Below, in pieces: positions 21,469 to 29,671 of a DNA stretch of 51,196 nucleotides (positions within the stretch are counted from its first letter, which is position 1; every line of letters starts with the position of its first letter). A program made the position numbers and the translations under genes. This DNA is from an uncultured Anaerolineae bacterium. Its GTDB lineage: Bacteria > Chloroflexota > Anaerolineae > J036 > Brachytrichaceae. The notes beneath the pieces are model-generated. The model worked only from the letters and a program-made list of their open reading frames with translations. It was not told where the DNA came from and made no database searches. The DNA is taken from the NCBI GenBank assembly GCA_937927775.1, contig CALBEF010000100.1:1-51196 (forward strand). Direction: 5' to 3'.

Positions 21469-24336
21469 ATGCGCGGTACGAGCCTGCTGGCCCGCATCAG
21501 CCTGTGTCTTGTTGCTGTTCTGGTGGTCACACTGGCACAGCCGGCGGTGTACGCCGCGCGTCCGGGGCCTCAAAGCCGGCCGCACCTGCTCAGGTTCCCT
21601 TTCAGGAAGCCGCCCCGGATTCAGAATGCCCGCGTCGTGCTCAGCGACATGCCAAACAGCATCATCCCCGGCTTCAGCAACGCCTGGGCCTGTCCCTGCG
21701 ACACAGACGGCTGCTGGCCCGGCTGTTTCACCGTGGCATCGGCCTCGATATTGCAATACTGGGCGCAGAAAGGCTACCCCGACCTGTGGGAAGGCGACGA
21801 GAACCGCATGTTGCAACGTCTGCGCGATGTGTTCCCCAACCTGCTGTGCATGAGCAACGGCAACGACAACGGCAAGCCCGGCGACACCGGCTACGACGCC
21901 TGGGATGTCAGCAGCGGCCTGCGCCAGTTCGTCGCCGAACGCAACTACGTGTTCAGCATCACGCCCGTCGCCCAACCCACGTTCGAGCAGATTGTGGCGG
22001 AGATCGACGCCGGCCGGCCGGTGATCGGCGCGTTCAGCGAGTCGCCCTGGGGCAGCCACGCCGGCACCATCATCGGCTACGACACCACCGGCGACCGGCA
22101 GATCATGATCGTGCGCCCGCACCTGTGGCAGAAAGCCGACACCGATCTGCAATGGGGGGTTGGCTATCAGGGATTCGCCATCATCACGCTTGTGCCGGGC
22201 GGTCAGGCAAATCCTGCCGGCGCAACGCCGGCAGCCCCGCAAGTCACCTTCGAGGTCGTCGTCAACGACGCGGACCCCGGCTTCTCTGCCGAAGGCGCGT
22301 GGCAGGAGCAACTCGGTCTCGGTCACGGCGGCGAGGCCCGCACAACCCTGACCACCGACCCGACCAACCTCGGCCCGGCCGATGACACCGCCTGGGCGCG
22401 CTGGTCGCCGCAATTGCCATTCGACGGCCTGTGGGAAGTCATGGCCTGGATGCCGGTCAGTGGGCAGACCGGCGCCGATGCAAACGATGAGAACGGCACA
22501 GCCCACATCGCCACTTATCGCGTCACCCATGCGGAGGGGATGAGCCTGGTGCGCCGGTCTCAACGCAACGCCGTGGAAGGCTGGATGCCGCTTGGCACAT
22601 TCCCATTCACACGAGGCGACGCCGGCAACGTCTATCTGGGCAATCTCACCGGCGACAGCCAGCCCCGCGCGCTGTGGGCCGACGCCGTGCGCTTTGTGTG
22701 GCGCGCGCCGCTGATCGTGCAGAGCGAGGAAGATGGCGCGCCGCTCTACCTGATTCAGGATGGACAACGCCGGCGCATTCCAGACGCCGACACCTTCTCC
22801 GCCTTGCGCTTGAGCCGCAGCCACATCCGCAAGCTGCCCGAGCTGCCGCTGGCGCAGTATCCCGAAGGCGATCCGCTCCCCAGCATCTTCGGCAACTGGA
22901 TCGGCCAATACTTCAACAACACCGTGCTGGCCGCGCCCATGTCGATGCTGCGACTCGACCCCTCGCTCAACTTCCGCTGGAACGGCGCTGCGCCGGCAGC
23001 CAACATGAGCGCCATGGGCTTCTCGGCGCGCTGGACGCGCGTGCTGGCGCTGTCCGAGGGCGTCTATCCCTTCATCATCGACGCCGTGGGCGGGGTGCGA
23101 ATGTGGGTGGACGGGCGCCTGGAAATCAACGCCTGGGATTCGCCCAACATTCTGGTGCGCCACCAGCGCGAGATGTCCATGACCGCCGGCCTGCACCGCG
23201 TGGAGATCGAGTATGTGAACCGGGACGGATGGGCGCGCCTGACCTTCGCCAATTTGCCGCCAAACGCCCCCATCGTCGATGACGCTCCCGAAGTGCAATG
23301 GACGGCTGCCCCCACCATCACCCTGCGCTGGCGTGATGGCGGCGACGCCGATTCGAGCGGCAAGCCGCGCCGCTTCTTTGCGTCCATCTGGAAAGACGGT
23401 GTGGCCTGGAGCGCCGGCAGCGGCTGGATCAGCGACACGGAGTGGATCGCGCCTCTGGCCGGCGATGGCCGCTATCTGTGGCGCGTCAGCGCCAGCGACG
23501 GCACAGCCACCAGCGACTGGTCTCCGCCGCGCGCGATCCTCGTCGACACGACGCCGCCCTGGGCGCAGATGGTGTCTGCCGAGCAGCGCACTGAAGCGCC
23601 GCCATTTGAGACGCCCACCCCCACCCCATCGCCGACACCCCTGCCGGCCGACCCCACACCGACCCCGGCTGCCCCGGATGTCGATGCCGGCGCGCCGGAC
23701 GAGGGCGCCATCACCACAACTGTGTCCGTGAATGGCGAGGTCATCGACATCGAGACAACCGTCCCCGCCACAGACACAGTCAGCGACACAGACCAGCCGG
23801 CGGATGCGCTCGAACCCGCTCCGCAGAAACAAGAGGCGGAGACTGTGACCGCCGCGATGCCCAGGCTGCTGACCGGGCTGCGCCTGACCTGGTGGGCCAC
23901 CGACACGCTGAGCGGCGTGGCAAGCTTTGATGTGCAGGCGCGCGAGTTGATCCGCGCATCGACCATCTATTCTCCCGTCGTGTCCGAGCGCGAAGTCAGC
24001 CGGATCGCCTACGAGCTGGTCTTGTCCGGCTCGGTCGAGATCACCCGGCCCATTGTCATCACCGAACTGGTCCCCTATACGACCACCGTGCCGGTCGCGG
24101 TCTACACGCCGCTGACCGAGACGCAGTGGATCACCATCGCCGCCGGCATCGCCAACACCGAGACGATCTTCCTGGGCGCGCCGGGCAGCACCTACGAGTT
24201 CCGTGTGCGGGCCGTGGATCGCATGGGCAACACGCAAGCATGGCGCGATGGCTACTCGATCCAGGCGCAGATCGATCCCCGGCCGCCGCGCTTCACCAGC
24301 TACATCCCCATCATCACGCGCGACGCAGCCCCCTGA
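21469..24336 (+). CDS. Large secreted protein: C39-like peptidase, golvesin-like and PA14 domains
   Basis: This 955-residue exported protein has a signal peptide (residues 1-29, ending AVYA). Residues ~55-240 resemble the papain-like C39_2 fold: DGCWPGCFTVASASILQYW supplies a candidate Cys nucleophile (Cys86) and GSHAGTIIGYD the His. Residues ~260-410 resemble golvesin/xanthan-lyase carbohydrate-associated domains (VVNDADPGFSAEGAW, LPFDGLWEVMAWMPV). Residues ~480-600 are PA14-like (IGQYFNNTVLAAPM ... MWVDGRLEINAW). A Ig/FN3-like region, a Pro-Thr-rich linker (TPTPSPTPLPADPTPTP) and a final beta domain follow. There is no clear membrane anchor or sorting signal. It is probably a cell-surface or secreted protease or adhesin; activity is unproven. 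Confidence 0.75.
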   Translation: MRGTSLLARISLCLVAVLVVTLAQPAVYAARPGPQSRPHLLRFPFRKPPRIQNARVVLSDMPNSIIPGFSNAWACPCDTDGCWPGCFTVASASILQYWAQKGYPDLWEGDENRMLQRLRDVFPNLLCMSNGNDNGKPGDTGYDAWDVSSGLRQFVAERNYVFSITPVAQPTFEQIVAEIDAGRPVIGAFSESPWGSHAGTIIGYDTTGDRQIMIVRPHLWQKADTDLQWGVGYQGFAIITLVPGGQANPAGATPAAPQVTFEVVVNDADPGFSAEGAWQEQLGLGHGGEARTTLTTDPTNLGPADDTAWARWSPQLPFDGLWEVMAWMPVSGQTGADANDENGTAHIATYRVTHAEGMSLVRRSQRNAVEGWMPLGTFPFTRGDAGNVYLGNLTGDSQPRALWADAVRFVWRAPLIVQSEEDGAPLYLIQDGQRRRIPDADTFSALRLSRSHIRKLPELPLAQYPEGDPLPSIFGNWIGQYFNNTVLAAPMSMLRLDPSLNFRWNGAAPAANMSAMGFSARWTRVLALSEGVYPFIIDAVGGVRMWVDGRLEINAWDSPNILVRHQREMSMTAGLHRVEIEYVNRDGWARLTFANLPPNAPIVDDAPEVQWTAAPTITLRWRDGGDADSSGKPRRFFASIWKDGVAWSAGSGWISDTEWIAPLAGDGRYLWRVSASDGTATSDWSPPRAILVDTTPPWAQMVSAEQRTEAPPFETPTPTPSPTPLPADPTPTPAAPDVDAGAPDEGAITTTVSVNGEVIDIETTVPATDTVSDTDQPADALEPAPQKQEAETVTAAMPRLLTGLRLTWWATDTLSGVASFDVQARELIRASTIYSPVVSEREVSRIAYELVLSGSVEITRPIVITELVPYTTTVPVAVYTPLTETQWITIAAGIANTETIFLGAPGSTYEFRVRAVDRMGNTQAWRDGYSIQAQIDPRPPRFTSYIPIITRDAAP

Positions 24337-24449
24337 CGGAGCGGTTCTTCTCGCGCAACACCGCCGGTTCGCGCAGCGCAGACCGCGCGGCCACGCGTCG
24401 CGCCACTTTGCGCCGGCTCGTTCGTATCATGTATCAGGAGACAGACACA

Positions 24450-24851
24450 ATGGAAGAGCAAAACACAAACAAACGACCCGACGAGGGCGCTGCAACGCCT
24501 TCACAGATTCCCCCCGCGCCTGCGCCAGAGCCGGCTTACATGCCACCCCCGCCGATGCCGAGCTACGCGGCAATGGCGCCGCAGACGAACGCCTGGGCCA
24601 TCGTCAGCCTGGTGTCCAGCATCCTGAGCTGGGTCGGGCTGTTCGGACTGGGCGGCATCGTGGGCGTGATCGCGGGCGTGATCGCCCGCAACCAGATCCG
24701 GGAGAACCCGGCCACGCAAACCGGCGATGGCATCGCGCTGGCCGGCATTATCCTGGGCGCAGTCAACATCGCGCTGACGTGCATCGGCCTGCTGTGCGTG
24801 ATGGCAATCTTCTTCGGCGCTTTCACAGTCCCCTTCTGGGGCAGCCGCTAG
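24450..24851 (+). CDS. DUF4190-type small membrane protein
   Basis: This 133-residue protein has a Pro-rich cytoplasmic leader (PPAPAPEPAYMPPPPMP, residues ~25-45) and two membrane segments. One is at ~52-78 (WAIVSLVSSILSWVGLFGLGGIVGVIAGVIA) and one at ~97-125 (IALAGIILGAVNIALTCIGLLCVMAIFF). The GVIAGVIARNQIREN and GDGIALAGIILG motifs between and around the helices are characteristic of DUF4190, whose function is unknown. The ATG at 24450 is chosen over the one at 24429 because CAGGAG lies nine bases upstream. It ends before a strong bidirectional terminator. Confidence 0.8.
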   Translation: MEEQNTNKRPDEGAATPSQIPPAPAPEPAYMPPPPMPSYAAMAPQTNAWAIVSLVSSILSWVGLFGLGGIVGVIAGVIARNQIRENPATQTGDGIALAGIILGAVNIALTCIGLLCVMAIFFGAFTVPFWGSR

Positions 24852-24880
24852 TGTTGCGGGGCCGGCAGAACCGCCATCCC

Positions 24881-24910
24881 AGGGGATTGCATCGCAGGAT
24901 GCAATCCCCT
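24881..24910. terminator. Bidirectional intrinsic terminator between convergent genes
   Basis: A perfect 13-bp stem (AGGGGATTGCATC / GATGCAATCCCCT) with a GCAG loop is followed by CTTTAT on the plus strand. It separates the DUF4190 gene from the convergent aminotransferase gene. Confidence 0.9.
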
Positions 24911-24919
24911 CTTTATGTG

Positions 24920-26233
24920 TCAGGCAGTCGCCTGATCGAGCGCCGCCGCAAAGATGCCGAGGGCTTCGTCGATCTGCTGTTCCGTCACGACCAGCGGCGG
25001 AATCCAGCGAATGACGTTGCCGTATGTGCCGCAGGTGAGCAGCAGCAGATTGTGGTCGGCGCAGCATCGCGCCAGCCGGTCGGTCAACGCCTTGTCTGGC
25101 GCTCCCGCCGAATCGACGAACTCGGCCCCGACCATGCACCCCAGGCCGCGCACATCGCCCAGCGCCGGGAAGTGGCGCTGAAGTTCGCGCAACCCGCGCA
25201 TCAACTGAGCGCCGCGCGCGGCGCTGTTTTCGATCAGCTTCTCTTCGCGCAGCACGCGGATGGTTTCGACCGCCGCCGCCGCCGACACGACATTTGGCCC
25301 ATAGGTGCCGCCGTGCGCGCCGGCAGTCCACTTTGACATGATGTCGCGCCGGGCAGCCACACAACTCAGCGGCATCCCCGAAGCAATGCCTTTCGCCATG
25401 GCGACGATGTCGGGCACAACCTCGAAGTGTTCGAGCGCGAAGAATTTGCCGGTGCGCCCGAAGCCGGTCTGGATTTCGTCGAACACCAGCAGGATACCGT
25501 GTTCGTCGCAGATGCGCCGCAACGCCTGGATGAAGCTGCGCGGCGGAACCACGTAGCCGCCCTCGCCCAGCACCGGCTCGACGACCATGGCGGCCGTTTC
25601 CTGCGGCGCGGTCTGGGTCTTGAGCAGGGTCTGCAACTGGTCGATGGCGTAGCCGCAGCAGGCTTCTGCATCCGGCTGGCCGGCGCTGAGGCGGGCGCGC
25701 TCGGCCGGCGACATCGTGTGGCGGGCAACCGGGCAGTGATAGCAGTAAGCGTAGGGCGCGACGAACACGCCGGCCGGCAGCGGCTGATACCTGAACCGAT
25801 ACCCGTTCTTGCTGGTGGTCATGGCCATCGTCATGTGCGTGCGGCCATGAAACGAGCCTTCAAAGACGATCACGTTTGTGCGGCCGGTGGCCTGGCGGGC
25901 CAGCTTGACCGCAGCCTCGATCGCTTCGGCGCCGCTGTTGGCGAAGAAGTAGGTGTCCAGCGCGGGCGGCAGAATCTGGCGCAGCTCTTCGGTCAGTTGC
26001 AGCACCGGCGCCGGCGTCACTACGCCGATCTGGCCGTGGATGAGCTTTGCCGCCTGTTCCTGAATGGCGCGCGCGACGCGCGGGTGGGCGTGGCCGGTGT
26101 TGGCGACGGCGATGCCGCAGGTGAAATCGAGATAGCGCCGGCCCTGTGTGTCGATCAGGTAAGGCCCTTCGCCGCGCTCGACGGGGATATCGAACGCGCG
26201 CGCCCAGACGGTCGATAGATTTTCTTTTGCCAT
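24920..26233 (-). CDS. Class III aminotransferase (4-aminobutyrate/acetylornithine type)
   Basis: This 437-residue PLP enzyme transfers an omega-amino group to an alpha-keto acid. Class III landmarks are FANSGAEAIEAAVKLAR, GSFHGRT, EPVLGEGGYVVPP, the cofactor Asp in VFDEIQTGFGRTGKFF, and the Schiff-base Lys in MAKGIASGMPLS followed by HGGTYGPN. Length and motifs fit 4-aminobutyrate aminotransferase (GabT) better than ArgD, but substrate cannot be read from sequence. An unusual Cys-containing insert (YAYCYHCPV) and DAEACCGYA occur in the middle, also seen in some Chloroflexi/actinobacterial GabT-like enzymes as far as I recall. It follows the phosphoribosyltransferase gene by 25 bases. Confidence 0.85.
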   Translation of the reverse strand: MAKENLSTVWARAFDIPVERGEGPYLIDTQGRRYLDFTCGIAVANTGHAHPRVARAIQEQAAKLIHGQIGVVTPAPVLQLTEELRQILPPALDTYFFANSGAEAIEAAVKLARQATGRTNVIVFEGSFHGRTHMTMAMTTSKNGYRFRYQPLPAGVFVAPYAYCYHCPVARHTMSPAERARLSAGQPDAEACCGYAIDQLQTLLKTQTAPQETAAMVVEPVLGEGGYVVPPRSFIQALRRICDEHGILLVFDEIQTGFGRTGKFFALEHFEVVPDIVAMAKGIASGMPLSCVAARRDIMSKWTAGAHGGTYGPNVVSAAAAVETIRVLREEKLIENSAARGAQLMRGLRELQRHFPALGDVRGLGCMVGAEFVDSAGAPDKALTDRLARCCADHNLLLLTCGTYGNVIRWIPPLVVTEQQIDEALGIFAAALDQATA

Positions 26234-26258
26234 GCGCTGAGGAACTTAAGCAGCAGTT

Positions 26259-26798
26259 CTAACTGGTGAAAATGGGCAGGTGACCGAGCGCGATGACGTT
26301 CTGCCATTTGGCGCGATCCCCTTCCGTGAGAATCGCCATGTCGGCCACCACATTCGCGCCGGCCTTCTGCAAAATCAGCCGCATGCCCTGTAGCGTGCTG
26401 CCGGTGCTGATCACGTCATCGACCACCACCACGTTCCTGCCGTTGATGGCGTCGCGGTCTTTCTCGTCGAGGTACAGGGTCTGCGGTTTGCCGGTGGTGA
26501 TGGAGAGCGTCTCCGCCGAGAGCGCGTCGCCCATGTACGGCTTGTAGGACTTGCGCAGCACCACATACGGCAGGCCCGACACGACCGACAGCGCATACAC
26601 CAGCGGAATGCTCTTGGCCTCGGCCGTCACGAGGTACTGCGCGCCCGGCGGGATGCGGCCGGCCAGCGCCCGCGCGGCAGCCTCGGTCAGCTCGGTGTCG
26701 CCGAGGATGTTGAGCACCGCGATGCGCACGCCCGGCGCGACTTCCATCAGGCGCAGATGCCGGCGCACGCCGGCGATGTCGATTTCGTAGGTGTCCAT
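26259..26798 (-). CDS. Purine phosphoribosyltransferase-like protein
   Basis: This 179-residue type I phosphoribosyltransferase is predicted to join a purine base (adenine or xanthine type) to PRPP. The PRPP loop is VVVVDDVISTGST, preceded by a VTAEAKSIPLVYALS block and a LRKSYKPYMG segment that fits Apt/Xpt-type enzymes rather than orotate PRTases. Some Apt-like proteins with this length act as regulators, so the enzymatic role is likely but not certain. The ATG follows directly on a heptamer array (CTGCCATG) with no Shine-Dalgarno sequence. It lies between the SAM synthetase and aminotransferase genes in one direction. Confidence 0.8.
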   Translation of the reverse strand: MDTYEIDIAGVRRHLRLMEVAPGVRIAVLNILGDTELTEAAARALAGRIPPGAQYLVTAEAKSIPLVYALSVVSGLPYVVLRKSYKPYMGDALSAETLSITTGKPQTLYLDEKDRDAINGRNVVVVDDVISTGSTLQGMRLILQKAGANVVADMAILTEGDRAKWQNVIALGHLPIFTS

Positions 26799-26802
26799 GG
26801 CA

Positions 26803-26938
26803 GTAGTCAGATGTCAGTAGCCAGTAGTCAGATGTCAGTAGCCAGTAGTCAGATGTCAGTAGCCAGTAGTCAGATGACAGTAGCCAGTAGTCAGATATCA
26901 GTGGGCCGCTTCTGACGACTGACTACTGACTACTGTGC
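26803..26938. repeat. Large heptamer block (AGTAGTC/CAGTAGC family) with opposite arm
   Basis: Repeated AGTAGTCAGATGTCAGTAGCC units (a 21-bp higher-order unit of three heptamers, about four copies) are followed by the reverse-complement arm ACTGACTACTGACTACTG. The block fills the gap between the SAM synthetase and phosphoribosyltransferase genes. Confidence 0.9.
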
Positions 26939-26941
26939 ACT

Positions 26942-28132
26942 CTAGAACAGCGTGATCTCGCCGGCGCGAATCTTCGCGCGCACATCGGCAATGTTGGCCA
27001 GATGCTCGTCGATCACAGCAGCAACGGCAGCGCGCGTCTCATCGGACAGCACGCCGGACCTGGTGCGCACCTGCGCATTGCACACCAGCGGCTGGTCGAT
27101 CGGGTGGCCGATCTGCGACAGAACCTGCATAGTCACCTCTTTGACCTCCGGCACACGCCGGACAATGTCACGGCACGTGTCGAGCGCCAGCGCGTTATAC
27201 ACCTTGCCCACGTGGCTGACCGGGTTCTTGCCGCAGGGGGCTTCGAGCGAGGATGAGCGCATGGGCGTGATGAGGCCGCTGGCGCGGTTGCCGCGCCCGA
27301 CTTCGCCGTCGTCGCCCATCTCGGCCGAGGTGCCGGTCACCGTCAGGTAGTAATCGCCGCGCCTGGACTGGTCGGCGGTGTTCACCATCACTTTCACATT
27401 GCGATCGGGGGTGATTTTCTCGGCAAAGGCTTGAATGGCTTCCTGGGCGGCGCGCTTGGCTTCCTCGTATTCAGCCGCGTCTGCGATGCGACTGGCGATG
27501 AACGGGAGGGCGACGGTGAGGGTGATGTCGTTGCCGACGCGGCAGCCCATGACTTTGACATCTTCGCCCACGGGGAACTCATCGCGCAGTTTGCCGGTGA
27601 TGTAGTTGCAGGTCTGATAGACGGCTTCTTCCAGCCCGCTGCGCGGCCAGTGGCTGACGCCAAACGACGTGTCGTTGGCCGTCACCTGCACCACCTGGCT
27701 GATGAGTTCCGAGGAGCCGCGGCCGGCAAAGCAGTCAATCACCATGTGCTTGTCCGGGTCGAGATACTTCATCGTCCGGCGCACGTAATCCCTGGCCGCC
27801 TGAATGGCAAGAGTGTCCATGGGCACCTTCGTGCCGTTGTACTCCGGTGTGCCGCGCCCGGCGATCTGAATGCGAATGGGCTTGATGACATCGCCGCCGC
27901 CGAACCTGGGCGAGGATTCGCCGGCCACCAACTGCACCTTGTCAAAGTTGTGGTGCAGCGGGCCGCCCAGATTGGCCACGCACCAGTCGGTGTAAGCCTG
28001 CGAGATCGCTTCAGCAATGCCGTCGCACAGACTGTCTGGATGGCCGATCCCCTTGCGCTCGACGATCTCGACCGCCTGATCCTCTATGAACGCGCCGGTT
28101 GCCTCACTCACCACGATATTACGCTTTGTCAT
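26942..28132 (-). CDS. S-adenosylmethionine synthetase, archaeal type
   Basis: This 396-residue enzyme makes S-adenosylmethionine from methionine and ATP. It belongs to the archaeal-type family (AdoMet_Synthase, PF01941), not bacterial MetK: the opening VEIVERKGIGHPDSLCDGIAEAIS, the GGGDVIKPIRIQIAGRGT segment, and the central DDGEVGRGNRASGLITPMR block are those of archaeal MAT. The carboxy end has VSHVGKVYN and GHPIDQPLV. Expression is controlled by a SAM-I riboswitch and terminator immediately upstream, which supports the function. A canonical metK was not seen in the window. Confidence 0.93.
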   Translation of the reverse strand: MTKRNIVVSEATGAFIEDQAVEIVERKGIGHPDSLCDGIAEAISQAYTDWCVANLGGPLHHNFDKVQLVAGESSPRFGGGDVIKPIRIQIAGRGTPEYNGTKVPMDTLAIQAARDYVRRTMKYLDPDKHMVIDCFAGRGSSELISQVVQVTANDTSFGVSHWPRSGLEEAVYQTCNYITGKLRDEFPVGEDVKVMGCRVGNDITLTVALPFIASRIADAAEYEEAKRAAQEAIQAFAEKITPDRNVKVMVNTADQSRRGDYYLTVTGTSAEMGDDGEVGRGNRASGLITPMRSSSLEAPCGKNPVSHVGKVYNALALDTCRDIVRRVPEVKEVTMQVLSQIGHPIDQPLVCNAQVRTRSGVLSDETRAAVAAVIDEHLANIADVRAKIRAGEITLF

Positions 28133-28217
28133 GTAACGTCTTCACTCCTGGAAGGTTTGATTGTCTTCAGCAGGGCGGGAACAGGTTTCGCCGCCGCTGT
28201 TGGATCACACGCAAAAA

Positions 28218-28249
28218 AGCGCGCCCTTCTGGATTTTAAGGGGCGCGCT
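28218..28249 (-). terminator. Riboswitch expression-platform terminator
   Basis: On the minus strand a perfect 9-bp stem (AGCGCGCCC / GGGCGCGCT) is followed by TTTTTT. It lies between the SAM aptamer and the SAM synthetase gene, where SAM binding would favour it and stop transcription. Confidence 0.9.
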
Positions 28250-28275
28250 TCAGCGAGTCGTTCACCTGAACGTCC

Positions 28276-28409
28276 CTCTTATCTTCCAGAAAAGGTTATT
28301 CTGCCGGAATTGGCACCAGACGCATGCCAGGCGGTTGAACCCAACCACTCGCGTTGCGCCGGTTGCCGCAGCTTCTTCGGGCCGGTCCCTCTGCTGCTCT
28401 GGATAAGAG
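28276..28409 (-). ncRNA. SAM-I (S-box) riboswitch aptamer
   Basis: The minus-strand RNA contains the conserved S-box elements in order: P1 strand CTCTTATCCAGAGC, the core AGAGGGACCGGCCCGAAGAA, GCGGCAACC, GGTGCCAATTCCGGCAG, and the closing P1 strand AGATAAGAG. P1 (CTCTTAT/ATAAGAG) pairs perfectly. A strong terminator follows. The aptamer controls the archaeal-type SAM synthetase gene. Confidence 0.95.
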
Positions 28410-28417
28410 TGAACGGG

Positions 28418-28423
28418 ACTATA
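28418..28423 (-). promoter_or_regulatory. -10 element of the riboswitch transcript
   Basis: TATAGT with an upstream TG (extended -10, TGATATAGT) on the minus strand would start transcription near 28411, two bases before the aptamer P1. No good -35 is seen. Confidence 0.6.
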
Positions 28424-28459
28424 TCACAAGTGCGGGAGCGAGAGTGAGGGGCCAGGGGT

Positions 28460-28545
28460 CAGAATACAGAATACAGAATACAGAGCACAGACACCAGCCA
28501 TCTGTCATCTGTCGTCTGTGATCTGCCGCCTGTCATCCGCGACGG
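28460..28545. repeat. Heptamer inverted repeat (CAGAATA / TCTGTCA) upstream of the chelatase gene
   Basis: CAGAATACAGAATACAGAATA units are followed by TCTGTCATCTGTCGTCTGTG units. The arms are near reverse complements. Together with the riboswitch this accounts for the long non-coding stretch 28133-28561. Confidence 0.8.
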
Positions 28546-28548
28546 TGT

Positions 28549-28554
28549 TATCAT
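28549..28554 (+). promoter_or_regulatory. -10 element giving a leaderless chelatase mRNA
   Basis: TATCAT ends seven bases before the ATG at 28562, the same spacing as at 21456. No Shine-Dalgarno sequence is present. Confidence 0.5.
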
Positions 28555-28561
28555 CCCGACG

Positions 28562-29671
28562 ATGGCAACGATTTTCCCTTTCACTGCGATTGTCGGTCAG
28601 GAACGCATGCGGCGCGCCCTGATCCTGAATGCGATCTATCCGCAGATCGGCGGCGTGCTGATTCGCGGCGAGCGCGGCACGGCGAAGAGCACGGCCGCCC
28701 GCGCGCTGGCCGCGATCCTGCCTGAGATCGACGTGATTGAGGGCGACCCCTTCTCGTGCGATCCCAACAGCCCGGCCACCTGCACCGACGACCTGCGGGC
28801 GCGCATGGCGGCCGGCGAAAAGTTCAAGACGCTGCGGCGCAAGACGGCTTTCGTCAACCTGCCCGTCAGCGCGACAGAGGATCGCGTCGTCGGCACGCTC
28901 GACATCGAGAAGGCCATTCAGAAAGGCGAGCGACGTTTCGAGCCGGGCGTGCTGGCAGCCGCCAACCGGGGCGTGCTGTATGTGGACGAGGTCAACCTGC
29001 TCGACGATCACGTGGTCGATTTGCTGCTCGACGTGGCGGCCATGGGCGTGAACGTTGTCGAGCGCGAAGGCATCAGCTTTTCGCACCCGGCCCGCTTCGT
29101 CCTTATCGGCTCGATGAATCCGGAGGAGGGCGATTTGCGGCCACAACTGCTCGACCGCTTTGCCCTGTGCGTGGACATCCAGGGCATCCACGACCCGCAG
29201 CAGCGCATGCAGATTCTGGAGCGCAACCTGGCCTTTGAAGCCGACCCGGTTGCCTTCAGCAAAGCATGGGAACCCTACGAACAGGCGCTGACCCAGGAGA
29301 TCGCCGAGGCGCGCGAGCGGTTGCCGCGCGTGCAGCACACCCGGCGCGACCTGGCGACAATCACCAACCTGGTAGCCAGCCTGGGCGTAGATGGGCATCG
29401 CGCCGATATCGTCATCCTGAAGACCGCGCGGGCGCAGGCGGCGTTCATGGGGCGCGAAAGCATCAACGATCAGGACATCCTGCTGGCTGCGGAGCTGGCG
29501 CTGCCCCACCGTCTGAAGCGCCAGCCATTCCAGGACACCGAGCGGGCTATGGCCGCGCTGGGGGAGAAGCTCCAGCAGATCGAGCAACAAATCGCGCAGG
29601 GCGCGCAGCAGGAAGCCGAGGCTCAGCAGGGCAAACAGGACAGCAGCGCAAAAAAAGTGAAGAGGGGCTAG
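28562..29671 (+). CDS. chlI: AAA+ chelatase subunit I (ChlI/BchI-like), zero-frame product
   Basis: This 369-residue AAA+ ATPase powers insertion of Mg2+ or Co2+ into a tetrapyrrole. Walker A is GERGTAKST (residues ~37-45). The chelatase-specific insert has DPNSPATCTDDLRA and LPVSATEDRVVGTLD. Walker B is VLYVDEVNLLDD, and sensor/arginine-finger regions follow (RPQLLDRFALCV). The frame ends at a TAG soon after a run of seven A residues that also permits a -1 shift into the VWA frame (see next entry). In chelatases, subunit I forms a hexameric ring with subunit D. The large CobN/ChlH subunit is not in the window, so the metal is undetermined. Confidence 0.9.
   Translation: MATIFPFTAIVGQERMRRALILNAIYPQIGGVLIRGERGTAKSTAARALAAILPEIDVIEGDPFSCDPNSPATCTDDLRARMAAGEKFKTLRRKTAFVNLPVSATEDRVVGTLDIEKAIQKGERRFEPGVLAAANRGVLYVDEVNLLDDHVVDLLLDVAAMGVNVVEREGISFSHPARFVLIGSMNPEEGDLRPQLLDRFALCVDIQGIHDPQQRMQILERNLAFEADPVAFSKAWEPYEQALTQEIAEARERLPRVQHTRRDLATITNLVASLGVDGHRADIVILKTARAQAAFMGRESINDQDILLAAELALPHRLKRQPFQDTERAMAALGEKLQQIEQQIAQGAQQEAEAQQGKQDSSAKKVKRG

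Noticed and set aside
21172-24237. 1021-codon open frame on the minus strand
   Set aside because: It is the antisense shadow of the glycosyltransferase and C39-like genes, with composition typical of shadow frames (His/Arg/Gly-rich) and no motif.
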